A stretch of 64,000 bases of DNA, taken from the NCBI GenBank assembly GCA_000727475.1, contig KL647308.1:186001-250000 (forward strand), given 5' to 3'. Both the position numbers and the translations under genes were made by a program. Shown here piece after piece: positions 52,481 through 64,000 of the stretch. The stretch is from Sarcocystis neurona. Lineage: Eukaryota > Apicomplexa > Conoidasida > Eucoccidiorida > Sarcocystidae. Positions within the stretch are counted from its first letter, which is position 1. Every line of letters starts with the position of its first letter. The notes under the pieces are model-generated. The model had not been told where the DNA came from. It searched no databases and saw only the letters and a program-made list of their open reading frames with translations.

Positions 52481-54545
52481 GCGACACCAGGTGTTAATAT
52501 GAATGTGCTGCGTATGTATACACAGGTGTAGGCAAGTGTGAATACGTAGATACTTTGACACGCGTATATAGACGTGTATGCGTAAATGTGTGTATATATA
52601 TGTATGCGCGTATAGACGTATAGACGTATACACATACATATATCTATACATATGTGGATGCTTCTTCGCAAATTTGACGCGTCTGCCATTCACAACTGTA
52701 TGCAATATGCACGCGTGCACGCAAGTACAGCAGAATACACGCTTCGGCAGATATGTACACGCATGCAATTGTTTAACGAAATCGCTCCGCGTGCGTGTCT
52801 GGCTACGTTCGTTCACCTGGGGACGGACACGGGAGTTTGTGGACAACGTGAAACCTACGTGTTCGCTAGGAAGAAGCACTGAGTGCATCCTCTTTAAAGG
52901 TAGGATGCACGTGTTGTGCTGAAACAAGGCATGACCCAGACTAGCGGTCAGAGTTCCGCCGTCTCATTAAAGAACGGAGCCACCATTTTCCCCGACAACT
53001 CCTGCTCTACCACCCCACTTCAAACATCTTCACCTTCTACTATATACCCCTATACGTCGCAGATCGGAAGGATACACATCACATTACATTTATATATATG
53101 TGCATAAATGTAATGGGGTATCATCAAACGGTTAGTGTGAGAAACAAAGAAGAGTATCTGGGAAGTGCTGATTGTCACGGAAACCTTGTTTCTAAGTATG
53201 TTCTTTTCTACAGATGCCTGCTACTGCACTCTTGTTAAAAGCTGAGCACTTGACCACAAGTACTCGCCTGGCCCTGTACCTCAAAGATTACGGCGGAAAG
53301 CGTGTTCTCGTGTGTCTCGTCTGCGCCCTGCAAATATCACTAGATGTGTTTTGTTAGGTGCTCTTATACGTGAATTTGCCTGTGTATATTAGTCCTTTGA
53401 GACATGCAACGAGGTTTCTGTCTTCACTCTCGGGCTTGGTGCCCACCGTTGTCCCGCCGCAGTTCTGGGCGCGTGCCTGTACACGCTTTCTGAGAGTGTA
53501 CATATATACGTAGATGTACAGCCGTGCGTCTCAGTCGCCTTTTCACTGAAAGGAAAGTACTAATGGCGTTTACGGTGGTTGTGACTGAAGAGCAATTCTT
53601 TCTACCGCCACAGCAGCGTCACTACTACCAGGAAGGTCCTTGAAACGGAAGCACACTGCATTCGAAGAAACAGCATACACGCACGTTGGTGCCCCGATTA
53701 ACCCGCATGGAGAGCCCTGCTGCGCGCAACATAGTGCCGTTCTGTTTGTTTTTACCTGTGGAGAGCTTTGAATGCCACACGTGTCACAGGTAGTCGCTGT
53801 TGTAGAGAAACACGTACATACGTCGAAAAAAAACCCTCTTTCTTCATCTGAAGCCCACGTGCGCGCAAAGGAATGTCCTTCTGTTTAGAAAGCCGTTGAA
53901 GTCGACACGTGTCAAGTATCGTCACTATCGTAGAGAAACACATAGGGGCGTCAGCAGAAAACCTTCTTATCCGGCAGTGTGATAAAAAGATAGAGACAGC
54001 TCCCCTAAAAAGAAGCGTTATCGCGAACAGCGTACTGGTATTACAAAGTAAAGTCAACAATGTTTCTGTCAGGAAAAAAGAGTCCTGGTCCAAGCTTGTT
54101 GTTCCACTTACAGAAGAAAAAAGATCCGGGGGTAAACAGCTGACAGACTCACGCATGACACAGACAGGAGCAGAGGTTTGAGAAGACTAGGATTTTCACT
54201 TACTTTGTGCGGAGGACGGACAGAACGGTAAAGAAGACGTCGTTCAGTCACGCTATATGAAGTACACGACGAGCCACGTCAAGAGGCGTTGGACACATTT
54301 CATGAATTTGTCGAAAGTGTGAAGAAAAACTATCTTACTTGTGCGTACTATATTGCGTATTCAAGTTTACTTGAAAACGCATCTAAGAGGTTTCAGCTGA
54401 TGAGCTTGGGAGTTTGGAACGGAGCCACAGGAACAGGATTAGATATCTTGTGCAGATACAGGTGTACGAGAAGGGACGTTTGAAGGACATTAGCCGCGTC
54501 GTCCTCACGAACCACTTCTATGCTTCGAGATATTACCTACGGTTG
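52481..54545. other. Spacer between convergent SPO11 and membrane-protein gene
   Basis: Holds the two 3' untranslated regions. A TA/TG patch lies at 52500-52660. At about 53765-53990 a diverged direct repeat is visible (see the repeat entry). A plus frame at 53909-54181 and minus frame 53752-54156 cover the repeat and show no family. No gene is supported. Confidence 0.45.
53768..53975. repeat. Diverged direct repeat, two copies of about 70 bp
   Basis: The blocks TTGAATGCCACACGTGTCA (from about 53768) and TTGAAGTCGACACGTGTCA (from about 53896) each run on into GTAGAGAAACAC and then into A-rich sequence before CTTCTT-like text. The copies are about 130 bp apart and noticeably diverged. No known element is recognised. 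Confidence 0.55.
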
Positions 54546-57500
54546 TCAGCGTCCCCAGAAAGATCTTCTTCCCAAGAAGAGCGGTTCGGTGAGAGCGGAC
54601 CTATGACCTTCCGATGCAGAGGAGTCAAAACTATACACGGACGTAGGTCGCTGTGCAGAACCAGCAGCGCAGACGGGTTCCTCTGGAGTTTTCGCAGCAG
54701 GGGATGGGGGCGCCTGGAAAACGGAGGAAAATAGAACGCATGAATAGGAGAAGACATGCATGGAAAACGGACTACTTTTACTATAGGCGGCAACCAGCTG
54801 AGCGGCTGAATCGGGAAACTTGGCTCGTGGAGAGCTGCGCTACCGATGACCGCGCGTGCACAAATGTGTTTATAGAAAACCTAGTCCGACTTCTATGTGG
54901 GGTAGCATTAATGCTTTGTAGTGCGACACTACAAAAGATTTGAACATATCCGTGTATACGTAGCTGCAGTACACCTGCACATAAGTTTACCCTCCACCGG
55001 CTCGTTCATCAAAGTTCTTGTGTGAAAGTCGGCGGAGGTGTGCGCTGTGCGCACCAATACATAAGGAATCCCTGTGTAGACTTGTATTTTCTTCACCTGA
55101 TTTGGGGTAGCACTCGTGGGCGGTGCAGCTGTACCGACTTCGGGATGAATTTCCGGCGGGGGGAGTTTTGGTTCACGAGGATGGACAGCTTCGTAACCCA
55201 TTGGCTGAATGATGGGAATTCGCACTCTTTCTTCGGAGAATTCTACATTCTTTTTAATATCCTCAATGTAGTCGGCTATGTTGTTGAGCACCGCTTCATC
55301 CCAGATGCGCAAAAGCTGAACGGAGAAAGCGTCGACACAGCGATGTCCTGTCAAACAATGTGGGCTTTAATCAACTCGTTACAGAAATGCAGCCGGTTTA
55401 CAGTAGAATTGCATCTCATACGTGCGAACGTTCACAGTTGTTCATCTAACGCAAAGACTCCAAGGGATAAGTTGTTGCAAACACGTCACAGCCGTGTTTA
55501 GACTGGTACGCGTAAGCCCCTGTTCTTCAGCGTGCTGCAATACTAAAAAGCTGACTGCGTAAAGTATTTGATCGTATCTGTCTTTATCCCCTCTGGTGAT
55601 AGCCGATCTTTTGTTGTTGTGTTGCAGCACAGTGCTTCTACGTTATTGTGTGGATGCTTTGGATGCTTCTCAGGAGGTTCAGCGACCTCTCGCATCTGCG
55701 GTTACAAACAGTGGCGCCATTTTATGTGGGACTCCGGCCACACCGTTGAGCCACATATCAATTAGCAGCGTACACATTTCTGCATGTTTGTGTGTCCGAA
55801 CCAATAGCGATTGCAGAAATTACGTCTCCTGACTTCCGTATTATCAAGATGAGCCTGACAGCTTACGACGCGGTCGCAGTAAAAAACGATTCCGACGCAT
55901 ATTCTTGTATAGAGAGAATGAAGAAAGGAGAAGGTGACGCAGTGAAGTTGAATAACGGCGAGGTAAAGCCAGGCAGCCAAATTGATAAGAAGTGCATATC
56001 CGATGAATTGAGTGCCTTCGTCGCGGAAAGCGGCGCCAAAGTCTCCGGTGGTCAAAACATCAGGCTTCTGCACCTGGACTTCACGCTGCAGTCCATCGGT
56101 GACCGCAAAGATTTTTACAATTAGACAGGCATTGGCGACCATAGTTGCAAACCACGGCAGGAAAAAGAAAAAGAAAGAGCAGCAGCAAAGGCGACTGGCG
56201 ACGCGCTGTTGCACTTCTCGATCGACACTCAGCGGTCCTTTTACGTTGTAGTCCATCATGCAAATACGAGTGTCCAAATCAGTGTGAAGGAGCCGGTGAA
56301 CACGCCGAACTGCTGCTTTGGTCAAATCGGGAGAAACGGAAAAATACTTCGGAAGGCGGTTGACAAATGCGTAGAAGTCATAGTCGATTGAATCTCGAAT
56401 ATCCGTACGCATCTCGACCTGTGCGATTTTCACCAGCTCTCGCGTCATCTGCCGACAAGATAATCAGAACAATTGTCCACGTCCAACGACAGACGCACCT
56501 ACAAAGTCGTGCAGTATATAGACAGAGTGAGAGAGAACGAGAGACAGAAAGAGGAAGGAAAAAAGAGAAAGAGATATTAGGCCGGCGTCATATGGACAGA
56601 GCGAGAGAGAACGAGAGACAGAAAGAGGAAGGAAAAAAGAGAAAGAGATATTAGGACGGCGTCAGAGGTAGCGACATGGAAACGATACAAATACACATAC
56701 AGGCGAACTCACAACAGGACCAAGCGCGTTCGTTTTTTTGTGCCACTGAGGGTCGTATGTTCACATCAGCTTGTAGGAGAAGCGGATAGTCGGAAAAGAA
56801 TAGAGAAGTTGTTTTAACAAATAATGTCCTTCATGGAGATCTGAAGTGACCTTCGTGAAGAGTGACTGCTTACGGATATGATTCTTCACATTGAATTGGC
56901 ACATACAGAAAGGTTCCGGCTCCTCATCGCAGAATGCAACTCGTGTGCGCATACGAACCACCGCACCGGTAACAGATGGAGAAACACGCGTGCGATGAAG
57001 TGACTGCTCTACTGAATACAACACTGTCACTTGCACGTAGCAACCCAGGTATTTATTTAACGTGGCTGCGCAGATGCGGTAATCCAGCGGTTTTGCGTAA
57101 CAGTAGGGTTATCTGAGGAGGAGACGAAGGAGAGTGACGAGTAGCCGGCTACACCCCGACCACGGGGAAAGAGAGTAGGGAAAGGCTGAAGAACAGGTGG
57201 AATGAAATGAGTTGCCTGATCGCATACGCCACAGAAGTGAACGTGCTTCAAATCCGCTCAAAAGAACTGATTGAATAGAGAAACTTCGAAAAAAAGGAAG
57301 AGTAAACGAAGCAGAAGACGCAGAATGGAATGAAAAGAGATGACGGCAAGGCGCAGACAACAGGGGTCTTAATCAACAGAGCGGTTTCCACTGATTCACG
57401 TCGAAGACATTTTATAGGACGCCAGAAAGAGGAGGAAAAGATGTAGACGACACAAACAACGTCCACTCCCGAAATACTGAAATAAAAGCTTCTGTTTCGA

Positions 57501-60500
57501 TCATAAAGGGGAAAGAAAAGAACAGGTTCCAAAGGGTACGCGCGAGGAAGGCCAACGACAAGTTTGAAGCGTAGAACAGAAACTGAGTATGCCAAGAATC
57601 TTCATGGATTCACCACGTGTTTGGCACATACGTCTTGCCATGCCAAATAGAAGCAAATGCGCGTACAAATCTCCAACACTTCAACGCGGTGGCAAATGGC
57701 GTGTTCACAAAAGTGTAACGACAACTCGTATTGTTGACAGAGCTGATACAGACAGGTTCACGGTATATTAATCAGAATATACAACTGGACACATTTTTGT
57801 TTCAAGACCATTCAGAGGGTAAGAAGGTCGCGAGAAGCACGCATACCGCGAGGAACGCTCAACGGCGGTATACAGTTATTATATGCATACACTTGTGACC
57901 ATTCTGTATATACAACGAACAACATACTGCGTTTCACTAAAACGTCAACAGCAGAGCAGTTGGCGAGAGCTATTGTCTCAAAACGGACTAAAGGTGGTGT
58001 CTTTGAACTGCAGAAATATTTTTTTTTTCGATGCAGCGGCAGCAGATACCTTCGTACCACGGCAACAGCTGCTATTGAGGAACTGGCGTGTGCGCGTGCC
58101 CACAGCTCTATTTGCATACGGGCACGTGCACCTTGGTAGACATATAACACACACATATACACATACGCTCGTACGTACATACGGAAACGGATACATTCGT
58201 GTACACAAGTACGTGCATATATATATATATATATACGCGGGAACGTACAAACGTATTTCATGTACACGTATGCGCACAAATACATATTTTATGCTCACGT
58301 ATATGCGCACGTATCTAAGTATATACAACAACGTACACGTACACTTGTTCTAACATTTACATTTTTCAACAGCCAACTGTACGCGTCAGCCGATATGCAT
58401 ACGTTTGCATCAGCATACGTGTGCGGAAATATGTAAATTTCTATTGAGGTGAAGCTAAAATTACAGACGGATACCGACGTGTACGTACGTGCATACAAGG
58501 AGGCGTGTACGTACACACGTATACGCGTAAACGTGTAGACGCACTAGTTTCATAAATAAGTGCGCACACATATTTACATACATACGTATATATGGATGCC
58601 CGCATTCAGGTGAGCATCCATGACACGTAGCCAGGCGCTGGCACGGTCCCACACTCTCGGAAGTGGCTGCAAACAGTGAACAGAAACAATGTCAACAGGG
58701 ATTTCTATTTGTTTCGATACCAAAGGCCCCGGACGGAAACACTGTCGAAAACGCTCTGTCAAATTCCTCTTCGTAGGACAGACCTTTTTCACGTGCAATA
58801 AATAGACATTTTTGTGTTTATGTAGAAAGAGACATCGAGGTGTACCCAAGTGTAAGCACCTGCGCGAAAAAACACGCGGTCGCACTCAAATGCAGCCTAA
58901 CCTTGTGGACGAAGTTCCTGAGGGCCCTGTGGGCAGACAGGAAGGCAGAAGACATAACGACGATCATTAAAGCAATGCTGACACTGTAATACACGTGGAA
59001 TTCCGTAACGTAGTCTTGCTCAATGACACGTAGCCAGGCGCTGGCACCGTCCCACACTTTCGGAAGTGGCTGCAAACAGTGAACAGAAACAATGTCAACA
59101 GGGATTTCTATTTGTTTCGATACCAAAGGCCCCGGACGGAAACACTGTCGAAAACGCTCTGTCAAATTCCTCTTCATAGGACAGACTTTTTTCACATGCA
59201 ATGAATAGACATTTAGGTGTTTATGTAAAAAGAGACGTCGAGGTGTACCCAAGTGTAAGCACCTGCGCGAAAAAACACGCGGTCGCACTCAAATGCAGCT
59301 GAAACTTATGACGCGCGTATAGTGAAACGCTGTATGTCCTTTCTGCCGTACGTACACCCCAGATGCGAGTTGTGCCGTGGCTCATGGATGCGATATTATC
59401 GGAAGAGCACGGAATTTGCACGCTGCTTTACACACACCCCTTACATAACTAACTGCGTATATCATTCATGCAGATGTACACGTGTGCGAACATGTGTACG
59501 TGAGGTTATCCGTCCACATAGATATAAGCAATCGCACAGACGACAGTCGCTCACAGCTCCTTACATGAAGAGACCAAAATATGGAAGGCACTCTGGTGAC
59601 TCTGCACGCGTACGTCCTTTGTGTGGCGCCGGTTCCTCGTCAAACTACTGTATCCTCGGGCCAAACAAATTAAGTATTCGTGTCAAAGTGAAGACACACT
59701 TGTCTGTAATGCGTATGTGCAGATACATGTGCGAGTCGATGTATCTGCATGTGTGTTAAAAACGTATGTTGCTACGCAAGCACACACATGCGAGTATCGT
59801 CATCAGTGACAACGTCTACGTAAATGGACAGTGTGTGTGACGGTCAGGAGGGATTTTATGACCAGGACGCAGTGGAGGTGTACCTAAGTGCGTCTACAGC
59901 ATTGCTTGGTGTTGATAAGTCCGGCGGTACCGAGAAAACGAAAGGGAATAAAAAATGTACATACACGCGCACACACGTGTTCCCCCCCTTCAGCCACGTT
60001 CACAAAAGTCGAAGTACACATAGTGTATGTTACAATTATGTACATGCTATATTCCTTTTTGTACCACTAGTGTTCAGCTTTTACAACCACAGCTGCGTTA
60101 TAGGCAGGTAATACATAGGTGCAGGTTCGACGAAGGCAAACGCATGCTATTCTGCTGTGTACACTGGTATACACGCAGTGCGATTCTTTGTGTGACCTGT
60201 CATGTTTATCAGACAGTCCATCCAGTGCACCGTCCAGGTAGATGTGGGCGCACCTCTCATTGAGACGCGCGGGAAGAGGTAGAAAAGTGGTAACACGGAC
60301 CAAGGGCAGGTGGCGCTTCTACGTCATTCGAAAAAAAGATGAATAATATCAACAAAAGGTAGACGTGCAATAAAAGAAGACGCAGAAGGGAAAGATCCGG
60401 ACACAGACGACGGAAGACAGGAAGACGCTCCAGTCCCAGGTTCGAGGCAAACGAAGATCACGAAACGGAAAACTCATAGAAAAGAAAGAAGGATGACCAG

Positions 60501-60877
60501 AAGAGTGAGCAGAAAGAGAAGAGATTTAGCTTCCTTACTGTTGAGTCAAGGAGTTTGTACAACTTGAACTGGAGCGTGAGCATAATGGCAGCATAAAGGC
60601 CTAACCAGACAAGCAGGCAGAAGCTGTTGCCGAAACCGCCAGCTCCACATTTGCTTCCACAAAGGTAGCAATATATATCACCGAATAACTTCTGCTCAAC
60701 ATCGTCCAAAATGTACGCCGCATTTGTTTGAAGTACCAAATGCGAAGCAGGGGATAAACCTTTTACTTGCCGCAGACACTCGAGTAGCTGCTCTCTCTTC
60801 CGCCTCCTCCATTCTTCTTCGTCGTCTTCACGATAGGAGGCGCCCCAACAACACCACGGGCTGCTGCCCCCCGCCAT
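54546..60877 (-). CDS. Predicted four-pass membrane protein with proline-rich tail (CLAMP-like?)
   Basis: Exons: 60877-60539, 59069-58902, 56448-55867, 55315-55097 and 54713-54546 (stop TGA). All are phase 0 with good acceptors, giving 491 residues. The N-terminus (1-80) is polar with an acidic-basic cluster near 17-30. Likely membrane spans are at about 84-103, 139-158, 258-283 and 316-340. A 100-residue soluble stretch lies between spans 2 and 3. The C-terminus (364-491) is soluble and proline-rich at about 410-445 (PKLPPPEIHPEV, then APPSPAAKTPEEP). A four-span core with a proline-rich tail recalls CLAMP, the claudin-like microneme protein needed for host-cell invasion, but I could not compare sequences and the long loop between spans 2 and 3 is not claudin-like. 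Because every junction is phase 0, an extra small exon between 60539 and 59069 could be missed without breaking frame. Confidence 0.65.
56521..56664. repeat. 73-bp tandem duplication, purine-rich
   Basis: The sequence from 56521 (GACAGAGTGAGAGAGAACGA) is repeated from 56594 with only a few changes, ending near 56591 and 56664. The unit is rich in GA and AAAGAG. On the sense (minus) strand of the membrane-protein gene this is a pyrimidine-rich stretch about 75-215 bp upstream of the exon that starts at 56448. Confidence 0.9.
58620..59299. repeat. 277-bp direct tandem duplication covering an exon start
   Basis: Positions 58620-58896 and 59023-59299 are near-identical direct copies (about ten single-base differences, so roughly 96%), offset by 403 bp. 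On the minus strand each copy holds the same strong acceptor, ending CTGTTTGCAG, and the first 15 or so codons of exon 2. Only the right-hand copy continues into the full exon with the second membrane span. Confidence 0.95.
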
Positions 60878-63800
60878 CGACGCCTACGCAGGTAGGGCAA
60901 CTTCTACTTTGAAATAAAGCTACGTTTTTAGTTGCAGACACGAGGCAAAATAACGAACCGAAGAAACGAGGGACGCTTGGACGTGAAGGATAATACAGTA
61001 CACATACACACATGCGTGTACATATACACCTCCTTGCACACATGTGTCGATGGGCGCGTTTGTAGTAAGATAGAACGCAGAAGGATTAATAAAGGCTCCT
61101 ACGGATGGCGGCCTTCTACACATAATGAGAGACTAAGGCGGCACACAGTAGATGGGTAGGAACTACGGGGCAAGAGGGAAAGCAACCGAGGAGCGGCAGA
61201 CGGCTCTAGTCATAAAAAATAGCTTCTTGGTGCGTTGTGTAGAGTTGCAGGAAACCGCACACAGCTTGCCGCGTGGTGACGAGCTATACCGGTTCGGAGT
61301 AGTCTGAACATGAGAGGAGGAAACAGAGCCTGCGCACGAAGGCGGATTACAGGTGCCAACCTTTTTCCTCATTCCCGAAATTGTTCTGCCTTTGCAACGG
61401 CTATGGAATGTCAAACGCATCCTTCTATTACGTGGGACGAAGAATCGATACACGTATATCTATCGACTGTATTTTTGTTAGTACAGTTATGCACTCAGAC
61501 ACGTTTCCGCGTACGAACACACACAGTCACCACCGTACGCAAAGATATACATACGCATTACCAAGATAAGTATACAAGCGTGGAGAGATTCAGGGAAATG
61601 GACTATACTTGTCCAGCTGATACCGCAGAGGAAAGACGCAGTCGATACACGAAGACGCGGAGAGACCTGTAATATCGGAAGGCGGCACCCGCGGCAACAG
61701 TGTGATGCGAGCAGGCCTTGCAGGGTAACTTATTGCAGAGGTTGTCTTAAAATCTACATCCAGTGCGTCGACAGTGGCTCCACGAAGCCTGTTTATCAGT
61801 GCGAATGGAAGACGATTGACACCGGCTTGGTATACCGGTAGATGCAGCTAGTTTAATAACGGATATACATGCATGCAGCATTGACACGTATCACGACACA
61901 CTGGAACGTGCACGAGCAGACCATCTCGTAGAATATGACTAATCCATGTGTCGACAACAACTATGTATTACTCTCCAGGAGGGGTGCTAATGAAGATACG
62001 TAGCTGGCCCCAAGCGTACTGTTTGCACATCCATGATTAGGGACTCTGACTTAGTTTTACGTACACACGCGGAAGTAGAGACCCTTAATACATGTACATA
62101 CAGACAGACTGGTAGATTCGAAACCGTGTCCACATGGGAGCAGGCCCCGAGTACGCTATCTTAAATCAAGCACGTCATTTGTCATCTGGGGGTCTGCGTT
62201 TGCCAAGACGAAAAGTTTTCAAAAGAGTTACCTCTCCTTCTTCCCTGAAAAGTGGCTTGTACGGCCAGACACGTGTCTGTGTGTACATTCCTTCACGTGC
62301 GCTGCTGCGGTGCCTGGTATTGTAAGCATACTGCAAATATCTATCTACGCAGCATCACGAGCGCAGCCGCACGCAGGGTTTGAGGGTGTCTGCCCTTCTT
62401 CACACACAGCAAGTGCCTCTTCTTCATGCAAAGGTTTTCGAACGCTCCACTACGCGCGTCTCGACATCCAGGAATTCTCTCCTTCTATGGGACTGCGACT
62501 TCCAAGCGCACCATTCTGTTTCGGTCCATTTGCTCAGATCTTTCTTCTGCTGTAATTGGTGGTAAGGAGTCTCGGAACAAAGCGTTACACGCGACAATGG
62601 GGCCTCCTTGTCTGCTCTTGACGCGTGCAGCCACGAAGAGCCCGGTCGACGTGGAAATTCACGCAACGATGTGTAAATGTTCATAATTGTCTACGTTCCT
62701 CGAAAACTGCAGTATACCAGCGAAGTCCACTTTTGCATGTTTTGTGAGTGTGTCGATGATGCTCTGTCGATTCGCACGCTTGAAGCTACAAATGCGTGAC
62801 CGCGGCGCTTTACACAAGGGTGCGAGCGCGGCGCTTGCAGCTTGTGTTAGTAGCCACGCACCGCAGCATAGGACATCCAAGCAAGACAAGGCGAAAGCAG
62901 GTATCCGTTGGCAAGCATTTTCATACCGCATTGCCAGCGATTTCACATGAACTTCTGCCCTCTTCAATGTTCACGGGTGCAATTACGTAATCTTCTATTG
63001 CAAATGAATAATGCGCAACATAATACTCCCACATTCACAAGACACCCGTACGCACCAGCCGTGTCTCCGCTGGAAGCCGCTGCCCCAGCCGGGCATCGAT
63101 TGACTCATTGCTTCCTCTGTAAAGCACCACGAGGAAGTTTTTTTTCAGAACGGCTTTCTTCTGGAATGCAGAAGTTTTCAGGCGAAGCATCTGTGAAAAG
63201 ATCCACTGTGATGAAACTACGTAGTTATTTTCCCAGTTTGACGTTGTTGTGCAACAACACAGAAAAACTTCGTTCTGTGCCAGGAACGCAAAGATTTCTC
63301 TTCAACTGCGCCCTTCAAGTACATACATATACATAGCCGATGTAGTCGAAGGGTAGTATGCATCTGTACACACACATAAGATCTAACCATCTGAGGTCTA
63401 CCAGCATAATTTTTTCTACCAAGAAATATTGCTGGTGTTCTCGCTAGCACGCAGCCTATGTTCAGGGTTTGTTCCGCGTAGTGTTGTGTTAATGCGATAC
63501 GGGCGTGCACACCCCGTCAGAGCTAATAGCCACGGCGTTGTTCGTCAAGGGTTTCGTCCCGTGGCGCTACTATACACTCATGAAGTGCGAGTCTTACAAA
63601 TGCGACTATCCTGATGAATTTCTTCCACTACGGGTGTTCCTCTTCCCACTATTACTAGTACCCGTGCTACGGCTACCACTGCTACTACGGCCACTGCCAC
63701 TACTGCTACTTACCTCTACATCTATAACCACTACCACAGTTACTTCCACTACTGCTGCTTACCCCTGCCTTTATAACGACCACCACGGTAACTTCAACTA

Positions 63801-64000
63801 CTACTATTACTCGAAAGTACTGAGCGCTCCTGTTACTCCTGTTACCCGCAACTACCAGTTAATGCAGTAGACCGAAATGGCTGATTACGTTACGCACTGC
63901 GCCCTGTGCAGGCACAGACCTTGTTCCAACGAATTCCAGCTCAAGGGGAAATCATGCTCTTTCCTCCTTGCAAATGTGTAGTACTATCACGCGCACATGA
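60878..64000. other. Right edge of window, no supported gene
   Basis: Mostly unique sequence. The promoter of the minus-strand membrane-protein gene should be at the left end. Open frames at 62134-62686 and 62687-63336 have no recognised motif or splice chain. At about 63630-63780 there is an imperfect trinucleotide stretch of CTA, CCA and GCT type inside a plus frame (63505-63870). Confidence 0.45.
63630..63780 (+). repeat. Imperfect trinucleotide repeat (CTACCACTGCTACTA type)
   Basis: A run of triplets with shifting CTA, CCA, GCT and ACT units. In the open frame at 63505-63870 it translates as Leu/Pro then Thr/Ser-rich peptide. The sequence just before it (about 63505-63620) reads in the same frame as a mixed peptide with KCESYKCDYPDEF, which could be an exon, but nothing ties it to a gene. 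Confidence 0.6.

Noticed and set aside
56761..57036. Minus-strand frame checked as an extra exon of the membrane-protein gene
   Set aside because: It has a fair donor (GTAAGC near 56867), but that leaves phase 1, which does not fit the phase-0 start of the exon at 56448.
58574..58885. Second full exon of the membrane-protein gene
   Set aside because: The copy holds only the acceptor and about 15 shared codons, then diverges and meets a stop; kept as a duplication, not as an exon.

Overview
The window is nuclear DNA of an apicomplexan parasite, most likely a coccidian. Three things point there: spliced genes with canonical GT-AG introns, a chaperonin of the apicoplast (relict plastid) type carrying what looks like a two-part plastid leader, and long introns packed with TG/TA microsatellites and CTG/CAG runs. 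I cannot fix the genus; long repeat-rich introns would suit Cystoisospora, Sarcocystis or Eimeria relatives.

Layout. (1) 1840-3788 (+): pieces of a secreted-protein gene with a signal peptide, not fully resolvable. (2) 4492-24207 (-): apicoplast chaperonin Cpn60, ten exons over about 20 kb; nine exons join in frame into a complete GroEL-like protein, and a candidate targeting-leader exon lies 6 kb upstream. (3) 24208-28982: intergenic stretch between divergent genes, with a CTG-rich block and a long polypurine tract. (4) 28983-37439 (+): complete seven-exon gene for RNA polymerase subunit RPB5 (RPABC1). (5) 37440-44498: no gene I can support. (6) 44499-47950 (+): 3' exons of an unrecognised multi-pass membrane protein, with a tRNA-like element in one intron. 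(7) 50499-52480 (+): complete eleven-exon SPO11, the nuclease that makes meiotic double-strand breaks, with introns mostly of 52-71 bp. (8) 54546-60877 (-): a predicted four-pass membrane protein with a proline-rich tail; the architecture recalls the claudin-like apicomplexan microneme protein (CLAMP), but that name is a hypothesis. One of its exons is partly copied by a 277-bp tandem duplication. (9) 60878-64000: no supported gene.

The genes are unrelated housekeeping, organelle, meiosis and membrane functions, each with its own transcription unit; nothing suggests co-regulation. Most of the sequence from about 7.5 to 37 kb is intron. There the repeats follow the gene's strand: TG-rich and CTG-rich repeats mostly lie on the sense strand in both the minus-strand Cpn60 gene and the plus-strand RPB5 gene.

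All exon boundaries were read by eye from splice signals, reading phase and remembered family motifs. No alignment or gene predictor was run.
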